A stretch of 32,926 nt of DNA, from contig CALKTH010000151.1 of assembly GCA_937997485.1 (NCBI GenBank), positions 1-32,926 on the forward strand, read 5' to 3'. Within the stretch, counting starts at the first letter, position 1, and every line of letters starts with the position of its first letter. Position numbers and translations under genes: made by a program. The notes below the pieces were generated by a model. That model ran no database searches. It worked only from the letters and a program-made list of their open reading frames with translations, and was not told the origin of the DNA. Below, in pieces: positions 9,488 through 17,656 of this stretch. The stretch is from an uncultured Acidimicrobiales bacterium (GTDB lineage Bacteria > Actinomycetota > Acidimicrobiia > Acidimicrobiales > SZUA-35).

Positions 9488-9564
9488 ACGCGTCCATCCT
9501 CCTCGGACCAATCCTCGGGCGCGGCGTCCCGATCGTCGGGGGCAGCGTCTCAATCAACCCGAGA

Positions 9565-9622
9565 TTGCGATCTGCCACCTCAGAGTCCGGTCCTGGCCGG
9601 ACTCTGAGGTGGCAGTTCGCAA
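9565..9622. terminator. Long perfect hairpin between convergent genes
   Basis: CTGCCACCTCAGAGTCCGG (9572-9590) pairs perfectly with CCGGACTCTGAGGTGGCAG (9597-9615) across a 6-base loop. After one T-T mismatch the stem continues with TTGCGA (9565-9570) and TCGCAA (9617-9622). It lies between the plus-strand gene ending at 9487 and the minus-strand gene ending at 9657, so a bidirectional terminator is the simplest reading. There is no T-run. A degenerate copy of its right flank (GTGGCAGTT then GCGCAAC) follows directly. Confidence 0.75.
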
Positions 9623-9656
9623 CGTGGCAGTTGCGCAACGGGTGGACGTTCGAGCG

Positions 9657-10604
9657 CTAGTTGCGGCGACCAGCGGCGGGCCAGCAGACCTGTCCGCGAA
9701 CGGAAAAGCAGGGCTGGCCATCCGTCGTCGTGAGCCGCCAGAAGAGCTGTTCCGTGGAGCGGAAGGCAAGAAGCGGCTCGGGGGCCACGTCGCTCGTGGT
9801 CTGGAAGTAGCGCCAGCGAGAGGGTGAGCTGGAGAACGTCGAATCAGCGTCCACGCCGGGCACGGTGCGAGCGATCGCCCGCCAGCGGTGTGCCGTGTTC
9901 GCGTCCAGGTCGGGCAAGGCAACCGAAAGCTTGCCGTTCTGAGCCGCTGAGGCAGGCACGACCGCGGCCCACAACACTCGGGTGCTCTCAGCCTCGGTGA
10001 CTTCGAAGCGATACTCCGCGATCGGCTCGGTATCGAGTGAGGATCCGGGAGAAGACGTTTCGATGGTCGCCGTGACGCCGGTGGGAGCGACCGGACCAAC
10101 GGGATCAAGGGGCAACGGGGCGCCTGGGCGATCACTCGCCTGTTCGACGTCGAAGGACGCGGGAGCCGTCCAGGCCGATGGGTTCTCGGCATCGCCGTCA
10201 CGCCACCAACGGGCGCGCCACTCGTACTCGTAGCCAGGCTGGAACGTGTTCGGAGGAGCGGTGAGCACAACCCACGTGCCAAACGCCTGACTGGGCTTGG
10301 CGTCAGTCTGCGTGGTCCAGATGGGGACCTCGCCCGTGGGATTCGTCGGAAGGCGGAAGACTTGCACCTGGGTCTTGATGTCTCCGACGTCGCCCGTATC
10401 GAACTGAAGGTAGAAGTCGGTCGGTTCCCAGTGGCGCAGCTCCGAGGCCGTACGCCCGTTTCGCGTTTCTTGCGAGACTCCACCAGAACCGCTCTGAGCC
10501 AGCGCTGGCGACGCAATCTGGCCGAGCACGGCAACAGCCGAAAGGGCAGCCAGCAGCGTCAACGTCAGAAGTCGCCGCGATGTCGAGATGGCAGAGGAAG
10601 GCAC
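9657..10604 (-). CDS. Secreted protein with fibronectin-III-like segments
   Basis: The 315-residue product has a Sec signal peptide: basic STSRRLL, a hydrophobic core, and ASPALA before Gln37. Two later stretches have the 'W-R-A-x ... W-x ... F' pattern common in Fn3-like repeats: YEWRARWWRDG...WTAPASFDVE and HRWRAIARTVPG...WRYFQTT. A third short block near the C-terminus holds a possible disulfide pair in QPCFSVRGQVCW. It is probably an extracellular binding or adhesive protein. GTG 10604 is the first plausible start for a complete signal peptide. It lies 100 bases downstream of the Mo-hydroxylase stop on the same strand, but nothing links its function to that operon. Confidence 0.72.
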   Translation of the reverse strand: MPSSAISTSRRLLTLTLLAALSAVAVLGQIASPALAQSGSGGVSQETRNGRTASELRHWEPTDFYLQFDTGDVGDIKTQVQVFRLPTNPTGEVPIWTTQTDAKPSQAFGTWVVLTAPPNTFQPGYEYEWRARWWRDGDAENPSAWTAPASFDVEQASDRPGAPLPLDPVGPVAPTGVTATIETSSPGSSLDTEPIAEYRFEVTEAESTRVLWAAVVPASAAQNGKLSVALPDLDANTAHRWRAIARTVPGVDADSTFSSSPSRWRYFQTTSDVAPEPLLAFRSTEQLFWRLTTTDGQPCFSVRGQVCWPAAGRRN

Positions 10605-10703
10605 ATCGCTTGCAACGACCGGCAGCGACCCCTGCTTGATTTGTGTCGCTCAGAATTGGCCGTTCGACTCATGCCGAACGGGACCGCTCACCTATCTCGA
10701 CGG

Positions 10704-13352
10704 TCAGCTCCAGGCGGAGGCGCGCTCTCGGTTCTTCTCGTTCACCAGCGGCAGCTCGTTGCGCCACTCGCCATCCAGGGCGTGCATCGCAGCTGCCACA
10801 GCCCCGGCTGTCGGCACCAGGCCGATCTCGCCCACACCCTTGATGCCATACGGCGAGTTGGGTTCCGGCGACTCGACGAGGATGACATCAACGTCGGGCA
10901 TGTCCTTCGGCCGGATGATGTCGAGGCTGCGCAGGGTGGTGTTCAGCGGCACACCATCGGGATCGCAGGGGAAGCCCTCGCTCAGGGCGTATCCCAAGCC
11001 CATGTGCACGGCGCCCTCGATCTGGCCTTCGCACAACAGCGGGTTCACGGCCTTGCCCACATCGTGAGCGGCTACCACCTTCTCGATCTCGCCCGTCTCG
11101 GGATCCATGATCACGAGCTGCGAGGCGTACCCGAACGTCGAGTGAATGATGGGGTTCTCGAGCCCTTCGTTGAGCGAGTTGGTCCAGTCGACCCGGTACT
11201 CACCTTCGTAGTCGACACCGACCTTGCATCCGTCGGCCACCGCCTTCTTGCAGGCGTCGGCCACCGAGCCCGCACCCATCAAGGTGCCTCGGCTTCCGGT
11301 GGTCTGGCCAGCGCCGAGTTCGCGAGTGGAGTCGACGATCACTTCGATGCGTTCGGGAGCGATGCCAAGCTCTTCGACCGCGACCTGCAATGCCACCGTG
11401 TGAACGCCCTGGCCCATCTCGGTCCAGCAATGGCGCACTTCGACTTTGTCGTCGGGCCGGAAGTGAACGACGGCTTTGGCGATTTCCTTGAATCCGTTGC
11501 CGAGTCCGGAGTTCTTCAGACCGAGGCCCAACCCCACCACCTTGCCCGCGGCGACCGCCTCGTCGTATGCGGGTTTCACCGCATCGAGGCAGGCCTGCGC
11601 GCCGAGGCAACCGTCGTCCATTGTCTGTCCGGGACCCCACACCACTCCGGGCGAGATCACGTTGCGGTTGCGCATCTCCCAGCCGGAGATGCCGACCTTC
11701 TCGGCGAGGCGATCGAGCACGCCTTCCATGGCGAATTGGGCCTGGTTGGCACCAAACCCGCGGAAGGCACCGCAGACCGAATTGTTCGTTCGGGCTGCGA
11801 TGGCTTCCAGATCAATGTTCGGCACGACGTAGGGGCCGGACGCGTGGCCTGCCGCCCGCTCCAACACCTTCATGCCAACGGAGGCATACGGACCGGAGTC
11901 GCCGACCATGCGGACGTGCAGGCCGAGCATCTTCCCATCGGCGTCGCACCCCGCTGCGTACTCCATGCGGATGGGATGACGCTTGGTGTGCACGAGGAAG
12001 GACTCTTCGCGGGAGAACGTGGTCTTGACGGGTCGTTGAAGCAGCCACGCGGCGAGGGCCGTCTGCCCTTGGTTCGACATGTCTTCTTTGCCCCCGAAGG
12101 CGCCGCCATTGGAGACGAGCTCGGTGACTACGGTTTCGGTCGGGATGTCGAGAATGCGGGCGATGTCGTTGCGGTCGTCCCAGATGCCCTGACCGCCGGA
12201 GTAGACCATGAGCCGGTTGAAGTCCGCAGCGTCTCCGCCGGTGGTCGTGTCGTGGGTCAACGGCAACTGCTGGCCCGCAGGCACGGGAAGAGCGAGCGTG
12301 GACTCGGGCTCGACGAAGGCGTGATCGATGCGCTGCGTTTGGAAGACCTCGCGCACGACATGGGCGGCGCCGGCCAGCGCTTCGTCGGCGTTGCCTCGTT
12401 GGTACGTGCTCGTCGAGAGGATGTTGCCGTCGAGCTCCCACACTGCGTCTTCGCCACCGGCGATCGCCTCGACCGGATTGGTGATCGGCGCGTGGATCTC
12501 GTAGGTGACGTCGATGAGCTCAGCCGCAGCGCGGGCGATGGGGCGAGTCTCGGCCACAACCATCGCGATGACGTCGCCCATGTAACTGGTGCGTCCGCCG
12601 ATCGGGATGAAGATCGGCCAGTCCTTGTGGATCAGCCCTGAGCGGAGCTCACCGGGCACGTCGGCGGCGGTGAAGACACGAACGACACCAGGGATGGCCT
12701 CAGCAGCCGAGGTGTCGATCGAGAGAATGTCCGCACGAGCGTGGCTCGTGAGGTGGAACGCCCCATGCAGCAGCTCACCACTGATGGCCGGGTCCGGCAC
12801 CATGTCGTCGATGAACGGGCGATCGCCGAGGCTCAGCTCAGCCGCTTCGTACTTGATCCCTCGGGTACCCACGCCCTGCGGGTGAATGGCCACGGGAGTC
12901 TCGCCCGCGGCGAGAGTCTCCACGGCGTCGAGAATCTTGGTGTAGCCGGTGCACCGGCAGAGGTGGCCGCCGAGCAGACGGGCGGCACGGTCTCGAGTGA
13001 GCTCGCTCCCGCTCTTGTCGAGCATGGCCTTGGTTCGAACCACGATGCCAGGTGTGCAGAACCCGCACTGCAGGGCGCCGTGAGCAGCGAACGCTGCCGC
13101 CATGCGGTCTCGCTCGGCCGGATCGATGCCTTCGAGTGTGACGACCTCGGCACCCGCCGTCTTCTCCATGGAGGTTTGGCACGAGACACGAGCCTTGCCA
13201 TCCACGAGCACAGTGCAGCAGCCGCACTGGCCCGTCGGCGAGCAGCCGTCCTTTGGCGAGAAGACACCAGCCTCGTCACGCAACGCGGCAAGCAAGTGTT
13301 CGTGCTGGCCGGTGATGGTGACGGGTGTGCCGTTGAGGGTGAAGTCGGTCAT
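10704..13352 (-). CDS. Xanthine-dehydrogenase-like molybdenum hydroxylase, fused 2Fe-2S and Mo domains, no FAD domain
   Basis: The 882-residue protein joins a two-cluster iron-sulfur domain to the molybdopterin domains. Cys37, 43, 45/46 and 58 form the ferredoxin-type cluster; the motif GCSPTGQCGCCTV has one more residue between the first two Cys than the usual CxxGxCGxC. Cys96, 99, 132 and 134 (CGFC...CRC) form the second cluster. The Mo region holds GGAFGGKED, AFRGFGANQAQ and, near the end, GVGEIGLVP with the catalytic Glu. The FAD-binding domain of standard xanthine dehydrogenase is absent, as in XdhD and the selenium-dependent group, so electrons must leave through a partner. ATG 13352 overlaps the carbamoylase stop by ATGA. 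Hydroxylation of a purine or similar ring is inferred from family and context. Confidence 0.9.
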   Translation of the reverse strand: MTDFTLNGTPVTITGQHEHLLAALRDEAGVFSPKDGCSPTGQCGCCTVLVDGKARVSCQTSMEKTAGAEVVTLEGIDPAERDRMAAAFAAHGALQCGFCTPGIVVRTKAMLDKSGSELTRDRAARLLGGHLCRCTGYTKILDAVETLAAGETPVAIHPQGVGTRGIKYEAAELSLGDRPFIDDMVPDPAISGELLHGAFHLTSHARADILSIDTSAAEAIPGVVRVFTAADVPGELRSGLIHKDWPIFIPIGGRTSYMGDVIAMVVAETRPIARAAAELIDVTYEIHAPITNPVEAIAGGEDAVWELDGNILSTSTYQRGNADEALAGAAHVVREVFQTQRIDHAFVEPESTLALPVPAGQQLPLTHDTTTGGDAADFNRLMVYSGGQGIWDDRNDIARILDIPTETVVTELVSNGGAFGGKEDMSNQGQTALAAWLLQRPVKTTFSREESFLVHTKRHPIRMEYAAGCDADGKMLGLHVRMVGDSGPYASVGMKVLERAAGHASGPYVVPNIDLEAIAARTNNSVCGAFRGFGANQAQFAMEGVLDRLAEKVGISGWEMRNRNVISPGVVWGPGQTMDDGCLGAQACLDAVKPAYDEAVAAGKVVGLGLGLKNSGLGNGFKEIAKAVVHFRPDDKVEVRHCWTEMGQGVHTVALQVAVEELGIAPERIEVIVDSTRELGAGQTTGSRGTLMGAGSVADACKKAVADGCKVGVDYEGEYRVDWTNSLNEGLENPIIHSTFGYASQLVIMDPETGEIEKVVAAHDVGKAVNPLLCEGQIEGAVHMGLGYALSEGFPCDPDGVPLNTTLRSLDIIRPKDMPDVDVILVESPEPNSPYGIKGVGEIGLVPTAGAVAAAMHALDGEWRNELPLVNEKNRERASAWS

Positions 13353-14314
13353 GCCGGTGCCTCGGTTGGGGAATCGATGGGTGGCTCGATCACGCCCTTC
13401 TGGGTCGTGATGCGCTGGTACACCTCGGGCCGCCGGTAGCGGGCGAAGTCGAAGAGCGTTTCCTTGTACTGCTTGCACCAATCCAGATCGGCTTTCGCGA
13501 CGATCAGCTCATCACCAGTCGTGACGGCCTGAGCGACGATCTGCCCGGAGGGAGCGATGATGCAGCTCTGAGCGAGCGATTCGACGCCCTCCTCAGTTCC
13601 GCCTTTGGCGATACCGACGACCCATGTGCCGTTCTGGTAGGCGCCAGCCTGCATGCACAGATGATTGTGGAATCCCTGGAGCGCGTTCTGACCCGGATCT
13701 GGGGCGTAGTGGATCGGCGTGTTGTAGCCGATGAGACTCAGCTCGACGCCCTGCAGCCCCATCTCGCGATAGGTCTCGGGCCATCGTCGATCGTTGCAGG
13801 TGGCCATGCCGACGATGCCGCCGAAGGCGCGGTGCACAGCGAAGCCAGCGTCCGACTCTTCGAAGTAGCGCCGCTCGAGGTGCTGGAACGGGCGCCACGG
13901 CTCATCGCTCTCGTGACCCGGGATGTGGACTTTGCGGAACTTGCCGACGATCTCACCCTGCTGGTCGACCAACACGGTCGTGTTGAACCGACGAGTTGCA
14001 CCGCTGTCGTCAGTCAGCAGCTCGGCGTAACCGAGAGCGAATCCGACACCAAGCTCCTTGGCGAGGTCGAAGAGCGGCTGAGTTTCGGCCGAAGGCATTT
14101 CGGTCTCGTAGTAGTGATCGTGGCCACCAATGTCCTCGGTGAACCAACGAGGGAAGAAAGTGGTGAGCGCCAGCTCCGGGAACGCCACCAGCTCGCAGTT
14201 CGCCTCGGCTGCCTGGCTCAGCAAATCCATGAGGCGCTCGACAACCGCACTGCGGCTCTCGTCTTTCGCGATCGGCCCGAGCTGGCCAGCGGCGATGGTG
14301 ATCGTCCGGGTCAT
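13349..14314 (-). CDS. Nitrilase-superfamily amidohydrolase, N-carbamoyl-D-amino-acid hydrolase-like
   Basis: The 321-residue product is close along its whole length to N-carbamoyl-D-amino acid amidohydrolases, which are about 304 residues. Shared segments include FPELALTTFFPRW, YETEMP, FRPFQHLE-type WRPFQHLERRYFE and CNDRRWPE. The catalytic triad is Glu47, Lys128 and Cys173. Such enzymes split N-carbamoyl compounds to amine, CO2 and ammonia, a final step in hydantoin or dihydropyrimidine breakdown. Its start overlaps the YgfK-like stop, and its stop overlaps the Mo-hydroxylase start, both as ATGA, so it is translated as the middle gene of a coupled trio. The exact carbamoyl substrate is unknown. 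Confidence 0.92.
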   Translation of the reverse strand: MTRTITIAAGQLGPIAKDESRSAVVERLMDLLSQAAEANCELVAFPELALTTFFPRWFTEDIGGHDHYYETEMPSAETQPLFDLAKELGVGFALGYAELLTDDSGATRRFNTTVLVDQQGEIVGKFRKVHIPGHESDEPWRPFQHLERRYFEESDAGFAVHRAFGGIVGMATCNDRRWPETYREMGLQGVELSLIGYNTPIHYAPDPGQNALQGFHNHLCMQAGAYQNGTWVVGIAKGGTEEGVESLAQSCIIAPSGQIVAQAVTTGDELIVAKADLDWCKQYKETLFDFARYRRPEVYQRITTQKGVIEPPIDSPTEAPA

Positions 14315-16137
14315 GCGTCGGTTCCAGCCTCAGGTGTTGCTTCAGCACCAGCGGCCGCGGCTGCAGCGAGAGCGAGCGGCAGGCCGGCCTCTCCCGACAG
14401 CAGCTCTTGCACCAGTGCACTGGCTTCGGCGCCATCAGCTTGGGCTCCGTCCAGACGGCTGCCGATCACCACACCGGCGTCGTCCAGCAGAAAGCCCTGC
14501 CCGGTCCGGCCGGCGAACAGGCTGGGCTCGGTGTAAAGGCGGGGCTTGATCTGGGCGGGATCGCCGTCTTCAGGACAGAAGGTCATGCAGTTGCCGCATT
14601 CGTTGCAAAGCTCCGTGAGCAGCAGGTACTGCTGGCGGCCCTCAATGTGGTCTTGCGGGCTCTTGATACTGAAGAAGGCATCGTTCGGGCAGACAGTGAC
14701 GCAGAAGTTGCAGGCCACACAGCCGAACATCTCGAGCTCATGATCCACCGCCCGTGGCAGCTTCTCGTTGCCTCGAAGATGGTAGGCCTCGATTCCTTCG
14801 CCACGAATATCCGCCACGTGTTGTGCAGCTGTGGACGAGAACCCAGCGGCTGCGGCTTGCGCCTGACGGTCAGCCTTCCAGGTGATCAAGTCCGTGTGAC
14901 CGCTCTCGCTGATCTCGGTGGTGAGAGCCTTCAGCATGGGCTTGAGGCGCCCATATCCGCCGGGCTTGAGGAGGTCCGAACACACCGTGGCGGGATTCAC
15001 CCCCGCAGCGATGGAGTCGGCCAGATTGTCCTTCGTGATGCCGGCGCTGAAGGACACCATGATGTCGCCGTCTGAACCGGGGACATCGAGCTGACCGGGA
15101 AGGGCCGTGCTGAGCGTGTCGAGCAGGGTCATCGCCAGGACGTGCAACGGCGCCCCAGACAGGTACATCGTTTCGTCGGGCATCCACTGCTTCTGGTTGT
15201 CGACCACGAGGGTGTTCGTGAGCTTGATGCCGAAGCGTCGACCACGAGCCTTCGCGTAGTCGTTCAGTTCCCCGATGAGCTCGATACCTCGCTCGAACTG
15301 AAGATCTTCAGCGAAGGCAGATTCTTTGACCGAGACATCCGTGTAGCCGAGCTCGTCGTTGACGATGCCTGCGACGGTTTCGTATCCCAACAGCGTGGGA
15401 TTCAGCTTCACGATCACGTCGAGCTCGTGCTCATCGATCAGGTGCTTCGTGATCGATTCGATCTCTTCCGGCGGGCAGCCGTGGAAGGTAGAGAGCGTGA
15501 GCGTGTCGCTCAGCGCGGTGTTGAAGTCTCGGTCCGCAAAGCGAGCCCAGGAGCCAGTGAGCTCTGGGCGGAGCGCATCAATTTCGGCGCCGGCGTTCCG
15601 CATTCCCCGAATGAAGCTGCTCACCTTCTCTGACGAGATCCCGGCCAAGTCGTAACCCACGCTCATGTCGAAGACGTGCGGTCCAGGGTCAGCGCTCACG
15701 AACTCCTGGATTGGCTCCCACTCACGGAGGATCTCGAGCAGCATCGAGGCCTTGGTGTATTCGGTGAGGCTCTGAGGAACCGTGAGTTCCTGGCTCCATT
15801 CGATGTTGTAGCCAATCGTCTGCATATCGATGCAGGGCCGGGCGATCTCCAGATCGTCGATGATCTGAACAGTCTTCAGCTCGAACAGCCGGGAACCGCC
15901 CAGCCAAGAGAGCACGATGTTTTCCGCCAACTGGCTGTGCGGGCCGGCGGCCGGACCGATGGGCGTGGCACAGCGACGACCGAGGAAGTCAAAGCCCAGA
16001 TCGATCTCCGGGTCTGGAGCCCAGAAGCGAGCGGTCGGCAGGTCGAAGATCTTCTTGCGAGTCGCCCACTCATGCTCGATTCGGCCCAGCAACATGCCAA
16101 GTGAGAGAGGTGTGAGCGGAGGGGTTGCGTCAGCCAT
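14311..16137 (-). CDS. YgfK-like protein: dihydroorotate-dehydrogenase-like domain plus two 4Fe-4S clusters, lacking the GltD-type flavin domain
   Basis: The N-terminal 420 residues align in pattern with enterobacterial YgfK: CATPIGPAAGPHSQLA (56-71), ELKTVQIIDDLE, PCID, NIEWS and FDMSVGYDLAGI. The C-terminal part has two ferredoxin motifs, Cys473/476/479/483 and Cys511/514/517/521. E. coli YgfK is about 1030 residues and carries a glutamate-synthase-like FAD/NADPH domain between these parts. Here the protein is 608 residues and that domain is missing. YgfK is often labelled a selenate reductase, but recent work ties its cluster to uric acid breakdown. It is the first gene of the ATGA-linked trio with the carbamoylase and Mo hydroxylase. 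A perfect palindrome lies 23-37 bases before ATG 16137. The last 50 residues are Ala-rich and probably disordered. Confidence 0.88.
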   Translation of the reverse strand: MADATPPLTPLSLGMLLGRIEHEWATRKKIFDLPTARFWAPDPEIDLGFDFLGRRCATPIGPAAGPHSQLAENIVLSWLGGSRLFELKTVQIIDDLEIARPCIDMQTIGYNIEWSQELTVPQSLTEYTKASMLLEILREWEPIQEFVSADPGPHVFDMSVGYDLAGISSEKVSSFIRGMRNAGAEIDALRPELTGSWARFADRDFNTALSDTLTLSTFHGCPPEEIESITKHLIDEHELDVIVKLNPTLLGYETVAGIVNDELGYTDVSVKESAFAEDLQFERGIELIGELNDYAKARGRRFGIKLTNTLVVDNQKQWMPDETMYLSGAPLHVLAMTLLDTLSTALPGQLDVPGSDGDIMVSFSAGITKDNLADSIAAGVNPATVCSDLLKPGGYGRLKPMLKALTTEISESGHTDLITWKADRQAQAAAAGFSSTAAQHVADIRGEGIEAYHLRGNEKLPRAVDHELEMFGCVACNFCVTVCPNDAFFSIKSPQDHIEGRQQYLLLTELCNECGNCMTFCPEDGDPAQIKPRLYTEPSLFAGRTGQGFLLDDAGVVIGSRLDGAQADGAEASALVQELLSGEAGLPLALAAAAAAGAEATPEAGTDA

Positions 16138-16159
16138 CAGGCGATGACGCTAGCACCAC

Positions 16160-16174
16160 TCAACATTCTGTTGA
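16160..16174. promoter_or_regulatory. Perfect operator-like palindrome in front of the ygfK-like gene
   Basis: TCAACATTCTGTTGA is a perfect 6-3-6 inverted repeat in the 81-base gap between the M20 amidohydrolase stop and the YgfK-like start. It is the best of three related sites (others at 8646 and 17590). An internal promoter for the coupled trio would explain its place inside what otherwise looks like one operon. Confidence 0.6.
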
Positions 16175-16218
16175 ACAGTTCGTTCGTGACGGGCGTGTGA
16201 ACGTCGTTCGCTCCCTTC

Positions 16219-17463
16219 CTACTTCGAGGCGAGCCGGAGCATGGTTTGCAGCATCACGTTCGCGCCCGCCTCCAGATCGGAGGGCGAGGTGTATTCGGCC
16301 GGGTTGTGGCTGATGCCGTCTTTGCTCGGCGTGAAGATCATCGAGGTAGGACATACACGGGCCAGCATCTGAGCGTCGTGACCAGCGCCCGACGGCATGC
16401 GCTTCACGGAGTGACCCAGTTCAACGGCCACGTCCTGCACAAGTTCGATCATGGACTCATCGAAGATGACCGGCTCGAAGCGAGCCAGAGTCTTGGTCTC
16501 GACCGTGCAGTCTTCGGCCGCTGCCGTCTCGGCCAGGAAGCTGGAGAACCGGGCCTCCGCGTCCTGGAGCACGGCTTCATCGGTATTGCGAAGGTCAACG
16601 GTGAAGGTGGCCGAGGCAGGCACGACGTTGACGAGATTGGGTCGGAACTCGACTCTCCCAACCGTGGCCACCTGCGGATGGCCGAGCTCGAGGGCGAGCC
16701 CACGAACGAAGTTCGCACAGGCCGCCGCCACGAAGCCGGGGTCCTTGCGAAGGTGCATCGGCGTCGTGCCAGCGTGGTTGCTCTGCCCGGTCACGGTGAC
16801 CTCCTGCCAACTGATGCCCTGCACTCCGTCGACCGCACCCACCGTGATGCCTTCGGCTTCGAGCACCGGCCCCTGCTCCACGTGCAGCTCCACGAAGGCG
16901 TGGGGCACAAGGCCCGGAACGGGCGCGGATCCGGCGTAGCCGATCCGTTCGAGCTCTTCACCCAACACGGCGCCATCGATGGCCTTGATCTCCAAGGCCT
17001 CTTCCAGCGCCATACCGCCGACGTACACGAGCGAGCCCAGCATGTCGGGGGCGAAGCGGGCACCTTCTTCATCGGTGAAGTAGGCGACGGCAACGGAGCG
17101 ACGAGGCGTCACCCCGGCAGTCATGAGGGTTTCGATCACCTCGAGCCCGGCGAGCACACCGAGGTTTCCGTCGTAGCGCCCTCCGGTTCGCACGGTGTCG
17201 ATGTGTGAGCCACACATCACGGGCGGCCCGTCGATCTGGCCCGCCATCACGCCGGTCACGTTGCCGATGCCATCGACGGTGATCTGGAGGCCAAGATCCT
17301 CCATCCACGTCACGACGAGGTCCCGTCCCGCCTTGTCCTCGTCGGTGAGAGCCAGGCGAGCACACCCCTCGGTGCCTTCGATGGCGCCGATCGCTGCCAG
17401 GTCCGCAAGACGTTGCTGAAGGCGGTCGATGTCGATCCGAAGGTCCGTCGTCGAGGTGCTCAT
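16219..17463 (-). CDS. M20-family amidohydrolase (N-carbamoyl-L-amino acid hydrolase / allantoate amidohydrolase / beta-ureidopropionase type)
   Basis: From ATG 17463 the protein has 414 residues, the family's normal size. Metal-site motifs are in order: GSHIDTV (metal His and Asp), GGRYDGNLGVLAG with the bridging Asp, FTDEEGARF with the catalytic Glu-Glu pair, and VELHVEQGPVLE with the next His. The final His lies in DGISHNPAEYT. NHAGTTPM is the dimer/lid motif shared with allantoate amidohydrolases and hydantoin-pathway carbamoylases. These enzymes release ammonia from ureido groups. Sequence reading alone does not separate the three specificities. It lies divergent to the ABC transporter and upstream of the YgfK-like trio on the same strand. 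Confidence 0.9.
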   Translation of the reverse strand: MSTSTTDLRIDIDRLQQRLADLAAIGAIEGTEGCARLALTDEDKAGRDLVVTWMEDLGLQITVDGIGNVTGVMAGQIDGPPVMCGSHIDTVRTGGRYDGNLGVLAGLEVIETLMTAGVTPRRSVAVAYFTDEEGARFAPDMLGSLVYVGGMALEEALEIKAIDGAVLGEELERIGYAGSAPVPGLVPHAFVELHVEQGPVLEAEGITVGAVDGVQGISWQEVTVTGQSNHAGTTPMHLRKDPGFVAAACANFVRGLALELGHPQVATVGRVEFRPNLVNVVPASATFTVDLRNTDEAVLQDAEARFSSFLAETAAAEDCTVETKTLARFEPVIFDESMIELVQDVAVELGHSVKRMPSGAGHDAQMLARVCPTSMIFTPSKDGISHNPAEYTSPSDLEAGANVMLQTMLRLASK

Positions 17464-17656
17464 CGGCGGCACCGTAGCAACGGCTCGACGGTGGACAGGA
17501 TCCGAATCGCGGACGTTGAAAGAAAGATGTTGGCTTTCTTCGGAAGGTGAACGCTCTGTTTCCTCTTCACACTCGCTGGACAGACCCCTTCAACAGTCTG
17601 TTAGGTTCCGCCCGCAGAACTTGCGGCATGCGGTTCGGGGAGACACGGGGAGATAC
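17464..17656. promoter_or_regulatory. Divergent promoter region between the amidohydrolase and transporter operons
   Basis: These 193 bases separate ATG 17463 (minus) from ATG 17657 (plus). They contain a small inverted repeat, AAGAAAG (17520-17526) and CTTTCTT (17534-17540), and the operator-like site 17590-17604. A GGGGAGA ribosome-binding stretch precedes 17657. I could not place convincing -35/-10 boxes by eye. Confidence 0.6.
17590..17604. promoter_or_regulatory. Operator-like palindrome in the divergent promoter (imperfect copy)
   Basis: TCAACAGTCTGTTAG has a perfect left half and TGTT of the right half. Within it AACAG-T-CTGTT is also a perfect palindrome. It lies 53 bases before the permease start and about 127 bases before the amidohydrolase start, so one bound regulator could control both directions. 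Confidence 0.52.

Noticed and set aside
10362..12641. Very long plus-strand open frame antisense to the Mo hydroxylase
   Set aside because: It lies wholly opposite a convincing gene with conserved motifs. Its translation is rich in His, Arg and Val without domain structure, as expected for a high-G+C antisense shadow.
14311..16137. Selenate reductase subunit
   Set aside because: That label is attached to YgfK by old annotation; the domain content here (DHOD-like plus ferredoxin) and the neighbours fit ring-compound catabolism better.
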